64,000 nt of DNA from the NCBI RefSeq assembly GCF_900106945.1, contig NZ_FNNE01000009.1, forward strand, positions 1-64,000, in the 5' to 3' direction. Position numbers and translations under genes: made by a program. Within the stretch, counting starts at the first letter, position 1; each line of letters begins with the position of its first letter. The stretch comes from Marinobacter mobilis (lineage in GTDB: Bacteria; Pseudomonadota; Gammaproteobacteria; Pseudomonadales; Oleiphilaceae). The notes below the pieces were generated by a model, which ran no database searches, had not been told where the DNA came from, and was given only the letters and a program-made list of their open reading frames with translations. Below are positions 54,585-64,000 of this stretch, one piece after another.

Positions 54585-55109
54585 TCAGATCGACAATGTG
54601 AGTCTTACGGACACGATGCCAGGGTTGTCCTGTCGATCGAACGACGCCTGATCAACGACAATACCGAACTCCTCATCCAACCGTTCAATCCACGCAGCGA
54701 TACTCTGGAACGGCACGTTTTCCAGCCAAACCCGAATCGCTTTTTCGCCACTTGGCTCAAACCGGTTCAACGACAGCCCTGACTCACCGGCACTTCTGGT
54801 TACCGTTGACATCAATGCCCGGCCATCGCTGATCTGACTGGAGGTTGTTCTCTGGTTGCCGGATTGTGCCAACGACTGGATCGCCGGCCGGTTCGCTGAC
54901 ATCCAGTCCAGCAGCGCTTCGGCATTTTCCCGTGACGATTCGGCTCGTTCATGAAATCCCGCGGCCGGCCGCCAGATTCCAAAATAGAGGACGGCAAGCA
55001 CAATTGCGACCACCAGAACGGCCAGCGCCTGCTGATCCCTTTTCGGGAGATGATCGTATTGGGCAATGAGCTTTCCTACTGCGGGATGCTCTTTCAATTT
55101 AGCGAACAT
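54585..55109 (-). CDS. gspM: type II secretion protein M
   Basis: A 174-aa inner-membrane protein of the assembly platform that partners GspL. Basic N-terminus, one transmembrane helix (about 27-47, ALAVLVVAIVLAVLYFGIW), a periplasmic coiled region and a ferredoxin-like C-domain (SLNRFEPSG...AIRVWLENVPFQ). Starts four bases after gspL. It is the last gsp gene of the operon; no gspN follows. Confidence 0.9.
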   Translation of the reverse strand: MFAKLKEHPAVGKLIAQYDHLPKRDQQALAVLVVAIVLAVLYFGIWRPAAGFHERAESSRENAEALLDWMSANRPAIQSLAQSGNQRTTSSQISDGRALMSTVTRSAGESGLSLNRFEPSGEKAIRVWLENVPFQSIAAWIERLDEEFGIVVDQASFDRQDNPGIVSVRLTLSI

Positions 55110-55113
55110 GGTC

Positions 55114-56418
55114 TCAACCTCCGGAAATCGTCAGACGGCCGCGAGCACCGCTGGCTTCGTTGACGACCGAGCCGATATCAGCATCCAGCCCGCGTTGCAC
55201 CAGAGCATTTCTGAGTGCGCTTAATTTGTTAAAGCTGTCCGCCCTGAGGTCCACAATGAGCTCTCCCCGGGACTGACTGTAATTCAATGACGTAAAAGAC
55301 ACCGCTTCCTTGCCCGGCAAGGCATCAAACTGCTGGCCGGTCTGCTTGATCAAGGACAGGAAGTCGGCGATTCCACCGTCGCTCCCTGCCTGTCTCAGCT
55401 GACCTTCGACCACTCTGCGGACATTGCCAGCGTTGGTACGGCGGTCCTGGGGGAAATACTGGGCATAGATGGACATCGCCTGTTGCTGGATCTGTTCAGC
55501 CTTGTGCTGTTGATAGAACCCAAGACCGATTTCAAGTCCGACCTGGAGCACAAACCAGGTACAGGCAACGGCGATCAGTGGGCGCCATGGACGCAGAGCG
55601 CTGGTATTGCTGCTACCAATGGCAAACTCGCCTTCGCAGAGGTTGATCGGCTCACACAGGTGGCGGTAGTGAGCGTGGGCAAAGAGCTCAACGGTGGATA
55701 CCTCAAGCACTTCCCGCTTAAGCGCTATAGCACTGTTTGAGGAAAATACAGCCTCCAGGTTGAGGTGGCTATCCTGTGCGCCCTGATCGCCATAGAGGGT
55801 AATCCGGACGTCGGAGACAACCTCATCTTCAGGAGGAACGGTCAAGGTGCCGGCGAACATCGACAAGTTGTCAGCGTTCATTCGTAACCATTCACCGCGC
55901 TTGCTGGCCAGCAGCGCGGTATCGCCAGACAGGCAGATTGCCCAGTCATCATCACCCACAGGCAGCATAGCGGCATCAGAATAGATGGCCGTCAGGCGGG
56001 TATTTGCCCACTGCCCGAACAGTTCGGACCAGTGCGCCATGGCATTCCGGTCAATGGCCGCAACACGATACCCATCCTCGGCGTTCGCTCCCAGTGCAAG
56101 GTGCATGGTCTCTACATCCTGGGCCAACTGCTCCTCAATGGCGAACGGCAGCGCCTGACGAATAAACCGGGCTTGCTTCGCGGGGATATCGGCCACACAG
56201 AACAGAACTTCATCGCCGGGAATGAGCCCGATCATGTTGACGTTATCGAGGGCATTCTGGACCAGGACCTGCTCGATCGAGTCCCGGCGATCACCACTAC
56301 CCCGGGCCTGAACATCGCCTCCCGCGTCCAGAAGGACCCAGTCGAAAACGACGTCACCGGCGGAAGCCATTTCCTCAGTGATCATTGTGTCGCAGTGGAC
56401 GTAGAGCCGGTAACTCAT
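55114..56418 (-). CDS. gspL: type II secretion protein L
   Basis: A 434-aa bitopic protein: cytoplasmic actin-like domain (about 1-240; FCVADIPAKQARFIRQALPFAIEEQLA) that recruits the GspE ATPase, one transmembrane helix (about 275-295, PLIAVACTWFVLQVGLEIGL) and a periplasmic ferredoxin-like domain. Length is typical. The ribosome site is weak, suggesting coupling to gspK 17 bp upstream. Confidence 0.92.
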   Translation of the reverse strand: MSYRLYVHCDTMITEEMASAGDVVFDWVLLDAGGDVQARGSGDRRDSIEQVLVQNALDNVNMIGLIPGDEVLFCVADIPAKQARFIRQALPFAIEEQLAQDVETMHLALGANAEDGYRVAAIDRNAMAHWSELFGQWANTRLTAIYSDAAMLPVGDDDWAICLSGDTALLASKRGEWLRMNADNLSMFAGTLTVPPEDEVVSDVRITLYGDQGAQDSHLNLEAVFSSNSAIALKREVLEVSTVELFAHAHYRHLCEPINLCEGEFAIGSSNTSALRPWRPLIAVACTWFVLQVGLEIGLGFYQQHKAEQIQQQAMSIYAQYFPQDRRTNAGNVRRVVEGQLRQAGSDGGIADFLSLIKQTGQQFDALPGKEAVSFTSLNYSQSRGELIVDLRADSFNKLSALRNALVQRGLDADIGSVVNEASGARGRLTISGG

Positions 56419-56435
56419 AAGGTTAGGCGTCCTTG

Positions 56436-57440
56436 TTATTGATCTTCAGAAACCGTAAACGGTTTTTTGGTAATTCGGTTTTTCTGTCCGGAATCGCGGG
56501 CGACAACGTCCAACGCACCATCTGGCCCCCGATACAGCAGGCTCACCAGGTTGACCTGTCGGTTATCCACGGTTACCCGCGAAGCCACCTCGAAAAAATA
56601 GCTCCGAACACCGAGCCCGGTGGCTTTCAGCCCCAGACCCGCGAACTGTGAAAGCGCAAGAAAATCCTGCACGTTTTCAAAGCGTTCTTCTTCGATTCCT
56701 TCAAGAATAGCGCCTGCATCAGCCTGCGTCAGCTTCTCGTGCAACGCCTGAATAACCGGTGCCGGCGCCATGTTAACATTGATCCCGAGCCCCGACACCG
56801 GCAGTGCCGCCACATAAGGGCTCAGCTTCCAGTAATCGTCCCCGGTCATGCCATCTATCAGTCGCAGTTCCGAGACACTGGTGAAGTATTGGTTTGCCGC
56901 CCGGTAGGATGGATCCTGAAGGAGATAGACCCCATCTTCAGCCCCTCTGGCACTGATCGCTTCGTCATTGCTGTCAATCCAGTCAATCAGTGCGTCTACA
57001 GAGATTGAACTGACCTCCACAATCTGGAGCAGGCGCTCAACCCGCCCCCGGGTCACCTCATCGACACTGCCATCCGCTGCAACCAGATCATTGAGATTGA
57101 TCCGTCCACTCAGGTCGTCAACCTGCACCTCGATGACACCGTTGTCGTCCAGCGGCAGGATGGCCGCATACTGGGACCATTCTTCATCGGGACTGTCGGC
57201 CAGTGCATCTCCGTCCTTATCGTCTTCATAGTCGCGAAACAGGATCTGCTTGGCGAACTCCTCTGCGCCCAGCGCCACGCTGTAACCTTGCTGTTGCGCC
57301 AGCAGATGACTCGCCCGGAATACCCGCAGACTCTGCTCCCGGGTCATGCCGGAACTCAACAACACCACCAGGGCCATGGCGAGTAACACCATGATCAGGG
57401 CGATACCATTCTGGCGGCGAATGGAGACAGACCGGATCAT
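56436..57440 (-). CDS. gspK: type II secretion minor pseudopilin K
   Basis: A 334-aa large minor pseudopilin that caps the pseudopilus. The prepilin site is NG|IALIMVLL, lacking the Glu5 found in other pseudopilins, which is normal for GspK. The large periplasmic domain contains VDDLSGRINLNDL and DWIDSNDEAI typical of the family. Overlaps gspJ by ATGA. Confidence 0.94.
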   Translation of the reverse strand: MIRSVSIRRQNGIALIMVLLAMALVVLLSSGMTREQSLRVFRASHLLAQQQGYSVALGAEEFAKQILFRDYEDDKDGDALADSPDEEWSQYAAILPLDDNGVIEVQVDDLSGRINLNDLVAADGSVDEVTRGRVERLLQIVEVSSISVDALIDWIDSNDEAISARGAEDGVYLLQDPSYRAANQYFTSVSELRLIDGMTGDDYWKLSPYVAALPVSGLGINVNMAPAPVIQALHEKLTQADAGAILEGIEEERFENVQDFLALSQFAGLGLKATGLGVRSYFFEVASRVTVDNRQVNLVSLLYRGPDGALDVVARDSGQKNRITKKPFTVSEDQ

Positions 57441-58225
57441 TGAATCACCCCATCCTGCCCCGACGGTGCGGCCTGCTCACCCGGCTGCGCCTGCTCATTC
57501 TGGGTCTCATCCTCAACTTCGCTGTCAGCCTGGCTCTGGGCATGCTCCACCATGACCCGCTGTACAGTGGCACGATCAAACGGAGGCAGAACGTAAAGCC
57601 GTTCCAGTACCCCGAACTGATCATGCTCCAGGGTAACCCTGACCGCCAGCGGCAGGGGTATATTGCCCCCACCGCTTTCTACGGACGCATTCATGGCCTC
57701 CTGGGTCGGCCAGTTGCTGCCCCACTTAAGGTCCTGATCAAAGAACTCAACATCAAACGTCTTGATACCGTCCACCAGAAACTGGTCCCGGCCGCTGTCG
57801 TCATATCCCTGATCAATAACCGGCCAGTAACGGCGATGAAGTTCATCACCGGTATACTCGTACGCCACCCGTTGCAGGTTGGATCGTTTCAGTCCGACAG
57901 GGTTTCGCCAACCCTGACGAGTCAGCATCAAGTCAAATTCATCACTGCGACTGGTGAGAGCAGGCTCAGTATCACCATAGAGATTGCGGACAGGACGATA
58001 GACAGACTGGGTAATGTCCCGTTCAAGCAGCAGAAAGCTGCGCTGGAGCTGATCAAACCGGGTCGCAACCTGATCCACCCGGTCACGGGCAAGGATGATA
58101 CCGGACACCACCTGCCAGATCCCAAGGCCAATCACCGCAGTAATGGTGACAGCGATCAGAACTTCCATCAGGGTAAAACCGGCCTGAGAGGCGTTACCGG
58201 CTGCCCGCTGCATTGAGGAAGGCAT
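57437..58225 (-). CDS. gspJ: type II secretion minor pseudopilin J
   Basis: A 262-aa minor pseudopilin with prepilin peptidase site QAG|FTLMEVLIAV and Glu5, N-terminal hydrophobic helix, then a periplasmic domain (LLERDITQSVYRPVRN, GWRNPVG). The C-terminal 40 residues are acidic and glutamine-rich. Its start overlaps the gspI stop by one base (TAATG). Confidence 0.94.
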   Translation of the reverse strand: MPSSMQRAAGNASQAGFTLMEVLIAVTITAVIGLGIWQVVSGIILARDRVDQVATRFDQLQRSFLLLERDITQSVYRPVRNLYGDTEPALTSRSDEFDLMLTRQGWRNPVGLKRSNLQRVAYEYTGDELHRRYWPVIDQGYDDSGRDQFLVDGIKTFDVEFFDQDLKWGSNWPTQEAMNASVESGGGNIPLPLAVRVTLEHDQFGVLERLYVLPPFDRATVQRVMVEHAQSQADSEVEDETQNEQAQPGEQAAPSGQDGVIQ

Positions 58226-58653
58226 TAATCGCCTCCCCGGGGTTCACCGACAAAGCCGGTCAGAGTGTAAATGGACAGGGGCTCAGGGCGCTGCTCGAGA
58301 TATCTTGACACCGTTACCTCGACACGCCGAATGGTGGGATCCTGAGTACCCTGCACATCCGTCAGAACACGCCACCGATAGGGCCCATAATCCAGATCAT
58401 CGTTATTCTGACTAATCCCCGGAAAGGTAGCGGCCAAACGAAGCTCGTTCATCCGGTTATCCGCGATCCAGGTCGCCATGGTTTTATCGCGGATACGTTC
58501 ATAGCTGGCAATGTACTGGCTGCCGACCTGAGTCGCAGCGGTGGCCACGAGCGCGAATACCAGCAGTGCAACCAACACTTCGATCAGGGTAAAGCCGGTT
58601 TCAGTACTGCGGGGGGAAACTTGGCTGAAAAAGGCGTGAGGAGAACGGTTCAA
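58225..58653 (-). CDS. gspI: type II secretion minor pseudopilin I
   Basis: A 142-aa minor pseudopilin, prepilin site ETG|FTLIEVLVAL, followed by the family pattern ATWIADNRMNELRL. It forms the tip complex with GspJ and GspK. Starts within the gspH stop (ATGA overlap). Confidence 0.94.
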   Translation of the reverse strand: MNRSPHAFFSQVSPRSTETGFTLIEVLVALLVFALVATAATQVGSQYIASYERIRDKTMATWIADNRMNELRLAATFPGISQNNDDLDYGPYRWRVLTDVQGTQDPTIRRVEVTVSRYLEQRPEPLSIYTLTGFVGEPRGGD

Positions 58654-59174
58654 GATTCATCCTCGTCACCAGGGGCCTGCCAGTCGATCCCGTTAATTCC
58701 ATCGGACCATAGCCGGTGCTTGCGTTCGCTTCCGGAACCGATCGTGAACTCCAGCTCAAACGGTGTTACCTCGCCACTGGAAAAAAACACCAGATCCGGT
58801 TCCAACTGATCTTCCTCACCAGCCAGGGTCGGCAAACCATCCTCGATCAGCGGCGTCAATTCCAGCCACTCCGGCAAGGACCTCGGCCGGAACATGCGCT
58901 GCCCCTGCTCGACCCACTCCCGGTTATTTTCATCGAAAACGACAAACTGATATCCGTCCTCAAGCAATCTCAGGCCAATTTCCTGGTTGTTGAGCGTCGC
59001 CTGCTCTGATGCCGTTTGCATGAGCAAGTAGATCTCACGGACCTCGTTTTCCATTTCCCGAGCCTGCCCGCTGCCCCCCATATTCACCACCGCGAGGGCG
59101 GCCAGCAGGCCGACAACAATAATGACGACCAGAATTTCTATGAGGGTAAATCCCCGGGCTAACGGCCTTGGCAT
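58650..59174 (-). CDS. gspH: type II secretion minor pseudopilin H
   Basis: A 174-aa minor pseudopilin with site ARG|FTLIEILVVIIV and a periplasmic GspH domain (LLMQTASEQATLNNQEIGLRL). The ATG at 59174 is chosen; a TTG at 59183, three codons earlier, is possible and neither has a clear ribosome site. Confidence 0.93.
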   Translation of the reverse strand: MPRPLARGFTLIEILVVIIVVGLLAALAVVNMGGSGQAREMENEVREIYLLMQTASEQATLNNQEIGLRLLEDGYQFVVFDENNREWVEQGQRMFRPRSLPEWLELTPLIEDGLPTLAGEEDQLEPDLVFFSSGEVTPFELEFTIGSGSERKHRLWSDGINGIDWQAPGDEDES

Positions 59175-59185
59175 AGTCGGCAAAT

Positions 59186-59644
59186 TTACTGCTTGATGTT
59201 CCAGAAGCTGATATCAGCGTTGTCACCGTCGCCACCCTGCTGGCCATCAGCGCCCAGGGAAATCAGGTCATAGTCGCCATCAACACCTGGGCTGATGTAC
59301 TCGAACGGGTTGCCCCAGGGATCTTCCGGGACACTTTTCATGTAGCCGTCCGGGTTCCAGTTTTTGGGCTCAGGGCTGCCGGCAGGCTCTGTCACCAGTG
59401 CCTCAAGCCCCTGTTGGGTGGACGGGTAGTGACTGTTGTCCAGCCGGTAAAGATCCAGCGCATTGGAAATGTTGTTCATCTGGGTTTCAGCGATGGTGAT
59501 TTTAGCCTGATCGCCTCGCCCCATGATGTTTGGTGCCACAATGGCGACCAGCAGGCCGAGGATGACCATGACCACCATGATTTCAATCAGGGTGAAGCCG
59601 CGCTGTGCAGGTCCTTTTGTTTGCATCATCTTCGTCATTTTCAT
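59186..59644 (-). CDS. gspG: type II secretion major pseudopilin G
   Basis: A 152-aa major pseudopilin that polymerises into the pseudopilus. Prepilin site QRG|FTLIEIMVVM with Glu5, then YRLDNSHYPSTQQGLEAL and the calcium-loop region GADGQQGGDGDNADI at the C-terminus. GAGAA precedes the ATG. The 82 bp between gspF and gspG show no gene. Confidence 0.96.
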   Translation of the reverse strand: MKMTKMMQTKGPAQRGFTLIEIMVVMVILGLLVAIVAPNIMGRGDQAKITIAETQMNNISNALDLYRLDNSHYPSTQQGLEALVTEPAGSPEPKNWNPDGYMKSVPEDPWGNPFEYISPGVDGDYDLISLGADGQQGGDGDNADISFWNIKQ

Positions 59645-59726
59645 TTCTCTTTTCCACTTGAGTCCGTAATGGATGAAAGCCGTCTTGGTGAGCCTGTTAT
59701 TGTTTTTAAAGACTCGGCTGGCCGGA

Positions 59727-60938
59727 CTATCCGACCAGGTTACTCATATTCAGAATCGGAAGCATAATCGCCAATACGATAATCAGTACCACGCCCCCCA
59801 TCACCAGCAACATCATCGGCTCAAACAGGCCAACGATCGCCGCAATCTTTGCCTGCAGGGTGTTCTCCTGCATTCGAGCCGTACGTTCGAGCATGCTGTC
59901 CAGTTCACCACTCGCCTCGCCGCTCGCAATCATATGCAGCATCATCGGCGGGAAATAGCCTGTCTGATCGAGAGAGCGATGCAGGGAGCCGCCCTCGCTT
60001 ACTTTCTGGGCTGCGCCTCGAAGTTCCTGGCGCAGGTAGTCATTGGACAGTACTTCCCCGGCAATCCGCATCGCCTCCACCAGCGGCACCCCACTGGTCG
60101 TGAGGATGCTCAGGGTGCTGGCGTATTGGGCGGTATTGACCCCACGCACCATCCCCGAAAACAACGGCATATTCAACAGAGACCGGTGGAAGCGCAATCG
60201 GTTCGCCGGCTTGCGTAACGCCACCCGAAAGGCAACAACGGCCAGTGCGATGGCGATCGCCACGAACAGGCCGTAGCTCGACAGGAAGTCCGAAATAGCG
60301 AGCATCGCCCGGGTCAGTGCAGGCAGTTCCTGCCCCTGCTTGAGGAACACTTCGATAATGTCCGGCACGACATAAGTCAGCAAAAAGATAACGATGGCAA
60401 CAGCGACCACACTGAGAATGATCGGGTAAATGGCGGCCAGCTGAATTTTCTGGCGGGCTTCCTGGCGGTTTTCGGTGTGATCAGCAAGCCGGTTCAGCAC
60501 CAGGTCCAGGTGCCCGGCGTGTTCCCCGGCCGCCACAGTAGATCGATAAAGGCGGGGGAATGCCCGTGGGAACTCTCCCAGACTCTCCGCCAGCGAATAG
60601 CCTTCCATAACCTTGGCTCTAATCGCGATCATCATGCTCTTCAGGCGGGGCTTCTGGGACTGCTGGGCAGCGGCCGACAAGGCCTGCTCAATAGGGATGC
60701 CCGACTGAATCAACGTGGCCAGTTGACGGGTAACCAGGGCCAGATCAGCGGCACTGAGTCCGCCGCGACTGCTCAGCGGATTGCTGCGGGATGGTTTTTC
60801 AACCGCAGGATTCACTTCCAGCGGCGAAAGCCCCTTTTCCCGCAGCTGTTGCCGGACAGCCCGTGCGCTATCGGCTTCCAGCACACCCTGTTTTTGCTTA
60901 CCCCGGGCATCCAGTGCTTTGTAATCAAAGGCGGGCAT
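59727..60938 (-). CDS. gspF: type II secretion inner-membrane platform protein F
   Basis: A 403-aa polytopic protein with two repeated cytoplasmic helical domains (about 70-165 and 270-365; LATLIQSGIPIEQAL and LSILTTSGVPLVEAM) and three transmembrane segments (about 170-190, 220-240 and 375-395). It is the central platform contacted by GspE. Length is typical. It starts six bases after gspE. Confidence 0.95.
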   Translation of the reverse strand: MPAFDYKALDARGKQKQGVLEADSARAVRQQLREKGLSPLEVNPAVEKPSRSNPLSSRGGLSAADLALVTRQLATLIQSGIPIEQALSAAAQQSQKPRLKSMMIAIRAKVMEGYSLAESLGEFPRAFPRLYRSTVAAGEHAGHLDLVLNRLADHTENRQEARQKIQLAAIYPIILSVVAVAIVIFLLTYVVPDIIEVFLKQGQELPALTRAMLAISDFLSSYGLFVAIAIALAVVAFRVALRKPANRLRFHRSLLNMPLFSGMVRGVNTAQYASTLSILTTSGVPLVEAMRIAGEVLSNDYLRQELRGAAQKVSEGGSLHRSLDQTGYFPPMMLHMIASGEASGELDSMLERTARMQENTLQAKIAAIVGLFEPMMLLVMGGVVLIIVLAIMLPILNMSNLVG

Positions 60939-60944
60939 AGGTTA

Positions 60945-62492
60945 TCAGCTCCGGTGGGTCACGCGCAGGACTTCTTCCACCGAGGTAATGCCTCGCAGAA
61001 TCTTGTCGACACCATCAGCATGAATGCTCGGGCTGCGCTTGCGGGTCTCGTGCTCCAGTTCCAGTTCGCCAGCCCGTTTGTGGATCAGCGCGCGGACGTC
61101 ATCAGTGACTTCAATCAGCTCATAGATACCAATCCGGCCCCGGTAGCCCAGCTGGTTGCACTTCTCACAGCCGGTCGGTCGGTAAATGGTCGGCGGGTTG
61201 GCCGGGTCCTGCTGCATGAATTCGCAGTGTTCCTCGGACGCCACCGTGGCTTCCTTACAGTCCTCACACAACACCCGCACCAGGCGCTGTGCAATCACCC
61301 CCACCAGACTGGATGAGATCAGAAAGGGCTCAATCCCCATGTCCATCAGACGGGTAATCGCGCCAACGGCGGTATTGGTGTGCAGTGTGGACAGCACCAT
61401 ATGACCGGTCAAACTGGCCTGCACGGCAATTTCAGCGGTTTCAAGGTCACGGATCTCACCGATCATAACCACATCTGGATCCTGACGCAGGATCGCCCGT
61501 AAACCACGGGCAAAGGTCATGTCGACCTTGGTGTTTACCTGAGTCTGGCCAATGCCGGGCAGGTTGTATTCGATCGGATCCTCGACCGTAAGGATGTTGC
61601 GGCTGCGATCGTTGATTTCGAGCAACGACGCATAAAGCGTGGTGGACTTACCGGAACCGGTAGGACCGGTCACGAGTAAAATGCCGTAGGGTTGGTAAAT
61701 CAGCTTACGCAGCACCTTCAGATCTGCCTCGGACATGCCAAGGGATTCAAGGCGTATATTGCCGGCCTGCTTGTCCAGAAGACGCAGAACCACCCTCTCC
61801 CCGTTTGCCGACGGCATGGTGGATACCCGCAGGTCCACTTCACGGCCAGCAACCCTGAGGGCAATCCGGCCATCCTGAGGCACCCGCTTCTCGGCAATGT
61901 CCAGCTTGGCCATAACCTTGATCCGGGACACCAGCAGCGGCGCAAGCGCGCGTTTGGGCTGAACCACCTCCCGTAAGACACCGTCCACCCGGAAACGGAC
62001 GACCAGACGCTTCTCATAGGTCTCGATATGAACGTCAGAGGCACCACTCTTGACCGCCTCGGTCAGAATCGCGTTGATCAGGCGGATAATCGGTGCATCG
62101 TCTTCCTGCTCCAGCAGGTCTTCAGTTTCCGGTACCGAATCGGCAAGGGAGGCCAGATCCATATCATCGCCGATACCTTCAACCATCTGCATCGCTTCGG
62201 CGGAATCGTTCTGGTAGGCCTGATTAAGCGCAGCATCGAACTGGTCGGGCTCTATGGGCGTGAACCGGGCTCTGCCACCACTGACCCGGTTGGCTTCAGC
62301 CAGAGCAGAATGGGGCGCACCTGGGCGTACCAGAATAACGGCCTCACCGTTTTCATCACGGGTCAGGATAACGCCATTACGCTTGGCAAAAGTAAATGGC
62401 AAACGCCCCAATGTCTGTTCCTGCGGCGGAATTGCGGTGTCAGTGTTCAAGCTCATCCCCGTCGTGTTACGAAACAAGGTTTTCCTTGTCAT
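60945..62492 (-). CDS. gspE: type II secretion ATPase E
   Basis: A 515-aa cytoplasmic hexameric ATPase that drives pseudopilus assembly. Walker [14 protein letters not shown], Asp box and Walker B in [19 protein letters not shown], His box STLHTN, and the tetracysteine zinc motif CEDC...CEKC are all present. Start is uncertain: the ATG at 62492 has no ribosome site and lies beside a palindrome ACAAGGTTTTCCTTGT (about 62473-62488); the ATG at 62456 ([11 protein letters not shown]) is the alternative. First gene of the gsp operon on the minus strand. Confidence 0.95.
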   Translation of the reverse strand: MTRKTLFRNTTGMSLNTDTAIPPQEQTLGRLPFTFAKRNGVILTRDENGEAVILVRPGAPHSALAEANRVSGGRARFTPIEPDQFDAALNQAYQNDSAEAMQMVEGIGDDMDLASLADSVPETEDLLEQEDDAPIIRLINAILTEAVKSGASDVHIETYEKRLVVRFRVDGVLREVVQPKRALAPLLVSRIKVMAKLDIAEKRVPQDGRIALRVAGREVDLRVSTMPSANGERVVLRLLDKQAGNIRLESLGMSEADLKVLRKLIYQPYGILLVTGPTGSGKSTTLYASLLEINDRSRNILTVEDPIEYNLPGIGQTQVNTKVDMTFARGLRAILRQDPDVVMIGEIRDLETAEIAVQASLTGHMVLSTLHTNTAVGAITRLMDMGIEPFLISSSLVGVIAQRLVRVLCEDCKEATVASEEHCEFMQQDPANPPTIYRPTGCEKCNQLGYRGRIGIYELIEVTDDVRALIHKRAGELELEHETRKRSPSIHADGVDKILRGITSVEEVLRVTHRS

Positions 62493-62823
62493 TCAAATAA
62501 TTCTGAAAGGCTACCATAGGATATGGAACCGCTGAACAACTCTATACACTATACTGCGATTTTGGGCGGCCCCGGGATCCTTGACGGCGTCTTTTCATGA
62601 ATAACCGTTAACATGCAGAACTCTCTGTGTTCAGGCTCAATACATTCACTTATAGCCGATCAGAATCACAGTCGGATGAATTCGGCGCTACAGACGCCCG
62701 TTAAAGTCGCTGTAAACCGAGCCGGCTATCGTCGAAAAAGGCTATGATAATGTGGAGTACCGTTCGATGAGCGGGTCCCAGGCTCGAACCAACCAAGACC
62801 GTTACAGACAGATAAGGAAATAG
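62493..62823. other. divergent control region between gspE and gspC
   Basis: 331 bp without a gene. A plus-strand TATGATAAT (62743-62751) is the best -10 candidate for gspC; no matching -35 was found. I see no regulator site that I can name. Confidence 0.45.
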
Positions 62824-63477
62824 ATGGCTGCTATTAATGCCCGGCTTCCCCTGCTACTCGCGGCCCTGCTTACCGTTGTGATGCTCGCGACTCTGGGCTG
62901 GCAGGGATACTCGCAGTGGCAAAACGATACCAGTGCCCCCGGTGACCAGCTTGCCCTGACAGACACTGCGACGTCAGCACAGCCCCGGCCCGAACAACAG
63001 ATCAAGGCGTCGGATGTTGCGCTGTTCGGTATTGCCAGCATCGACGCTACCAATGAGCCACTGGATACCGAAAACCTGCCAGAGACCAATCTGCGCCTGG
63101 TACTGCGTGGCGTTCTTGCAGCGGATGGTGAGTTTCCGGGCAGCGCTTTGATTGAGGATGCCCGCGCCATCACCGATGTTTATCTGGTGGGAGATGAATT
63201 GCCCGGGAATGCGGTATTGCGATCAGTTCATGCCAATCGCGTCATTATTAATCGCTCTGGCAAGTTCGAAAACCTCTACTTTCCGGAGTTAACCGAAAGT
63301 GAAGGCATGGAGTTCGCAGCCAATGACCAGGAAGAACCCGTGGACCCCGAGCCAGTGGCTGAGCAACAAACTGCGATACCACAGCTCACGACGCCCGAGG
63401 CATCGGAGCAACGCCGCGAAGAGATTCGTCAGAGACTTGAAGAACTTAGAGAGCGTCTGAGAAGTAACAGCAACTGA
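62824..63477 (+). CDS. gspC: type II secretion protein C (short form, no PDZ)
   Basis: A 217-aa inner-membrane protein that links the platform to the secretin. N-terminal transmembrane helix (about 8-28), a linker, and the homology-region domain (about 60-150; DVALFGIAS, LRLVLRGVLAADG, SALIEDA, YLVGDELPGNAVLRSVHANRVII). In place of a PDZ domain the C-terminus is an acidic/Pro stretch and a charged helix (RREEIRQRLEELRERLRS). Divergent from gspE-M; normally gspD would follow but a LapG gene does. Confidence 0.88.
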   Translation: MAAINARLPLLLAALLTVVMLATLGWQGYSQWQNDTSAPGDQLALTDTATSAQPRPEQQIKASDVALFGIASIDATNEPLDTENLPETNLRLVLRGVLAADGEFPGSALIEDARAITDVYLVGDELPGNAVLRSVHANRVIINRSGKFENLYFPELTESEGMEFAANDQEEPVDPEPVAEQQTAIPQLTTPEASEQRREEIRQRLEELRERLRSNSN

Positions 63478-63486
63478 GGCCACACC

Positions 63487-64000
63487 ATGGATCCGGGGAT
63501 AAGGCACTTTGCCAGACGTTTTGCCCTGCTCCCAGCATTTTTCCTGGTGACGGCTGTGGTCGCCTTCGAAGTCAGCGACCGCGTTCTCAACTACGTACAG
63601 CAGGAGTTTGGTAACGAGGCCCGGGCCCGGCTCGAAAACTGGCAGAACCTGCAGACCCTGGCTGCCAACGCGCCAACCGAGCGCCAGCTGTTTCTGGTGA
63701 ACTCGTTTTTCAATCGCGTCAATTTCGTGAATGACATCAAGCACTGGGGCCAGGAAGACTACTGGGCGACCCCGGTCGAAATGCTTGCTACCAACGGCGC
63801 CGATTGCGAAGACTTTTCCATTGCCAAGTACCTCACACTGAAGTCCCTCGGCATCCCTGATGCCCAGCTGCGCATCACCTACGTCAAGGCGCTGGAACTG
63901 AACCAGGCACACATGGTGCTGGCGTGGTACCCCACCCCGGATGCGGACCCCCTGATCCTCGACAACCTGATCAGCGAAATCAGACCCGCCTCGGAGCGAA
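63487..64000 (+). CDS. lapG: LapG-type transglutaminase-like cysteine protease (partial)
   Basis: The first 171 residues of a periplasmic bacterial transglutaminase-like cysteine protease, truncated by the window end. An N-terminal hydrophobic signal/anchor (LLPAFFLVTAVVAF) precedes the protease domain. The catalytic triad is visible: Cys107 (GADCEDFSIAKY), His142 (QAHMVL) and Asp159 (LDNLI). LapG cleaves the N-terminal retention module of large adhesins, releasing biofilm cells, and is held by the c-di-GMP receptor LapD, which would be expected beyond the window. The start is nine bases after the gspC stop. Confidence 0.85.
   Translation, partial: MDPGIRHFARRFALLPAFFLVTAVVAFEVSDRVLNYVQQEFGNEARARLENWQNLQTLAANAPTERQLFLVNSFFNRVNFVNDIKHWGQEDYWATPVEMLATNGADCEDFSIAKYLTLKSLGIPDAQLRITYVKALELNQAHMVLAWYPTPDADPLILDNLISEIRPASER

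Noticed and set aside
63289..63912. 207-codon minus-strand ORF
   Set aside because: Antisense to gspC and lapG, whose plus-strand products show clear family motifs and a catalytic triad.

Overview
The window looks like a chromosomal segment from a marine, hydrocarbon-degrading gammaproteobacterium, most likely Marinobacter or a close relative. This rests on the moderately GC-rich coding style, the combination of membrane hydroxylase, Baeyer-Villiger monooxygenase and GMC oxidoreductase genes with AraC regulators, the type II secretion operon and the LapG-type protease. No rRNA, tRNA or CRISPR array was seen. The left edge coincides exactly with the terminal inverted repeat of an IS1380-type element, so it may be a contig end.

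Layout. 1-2.6 kb: IS1380-family insertion sequence (1-1560), two small uncharacterised genes, and a strikingly regular array of five 17-bp palindromes at an exact 29-bp period overlapping the promoter of a small winged-HTH-like gene. 2.7-7 kb: formate-dehydrogenase-like module (fdhD, a YdeP/FdhF-type molybdopterin oxidoreductase, a LysR regulator). 7-20.7 kb: oxidation island with a periplasmic solute-binding protein, an AlkB/XylM-type diiron membrane hydroxylase with a XylA-type ferredoxin reductase, a GMC alcohol oxidoreductase, a flavin Baeyer-Villiger monooxygenase, an alpha/beta-hydrolase esterase, an aldehyde dehydrogenase and three AraC regulators. Together these could carry out hydroxylation, alcohol oxidation, ketone-to-ester conversion, ester cleavage and aldehyde oxidation.

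21.4-35.6 kb: a co-directional three-gene cluster of very large proteins (2451, 1244 and 1033 aa) without export signals. They contain an OmpA-like segment, a long run of amphipathic beta-strands, fibronectin/Ig-like segments and a degenerate phospholipase-D-like C-terminus. This is the best candidate for an undescribed system. 35.8-47 kb: zinc alcohol dehydrogenase, a fourth AraC regulator, pirin, a stranded TrkH C-terminal remnant, a PRPP-synthetase-like and a nucleoside/AMP phosphorylase pair with an FNR/ANR-like box upstream, FabH, a second Baeyer-Villiger monooxygenase, a GntR regulator, a bile-acid-symporter-family transporter and a J-domain-like protein.

47.3-54.5 kb: a TonB-dependent receptor, an orphan periplasmic binding protein translationally coupled to a hybrid histidine kinase, glutathione reductase and a GNAT acetyltransferase. 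54.6-64 kb: type II secretion operon gspE-F-G-H-I-J-K-L-M on the minus strand, with gspC divergent and followed by a LapG-type protease cut off by the window end. The gspD secretin gene is not in the window.
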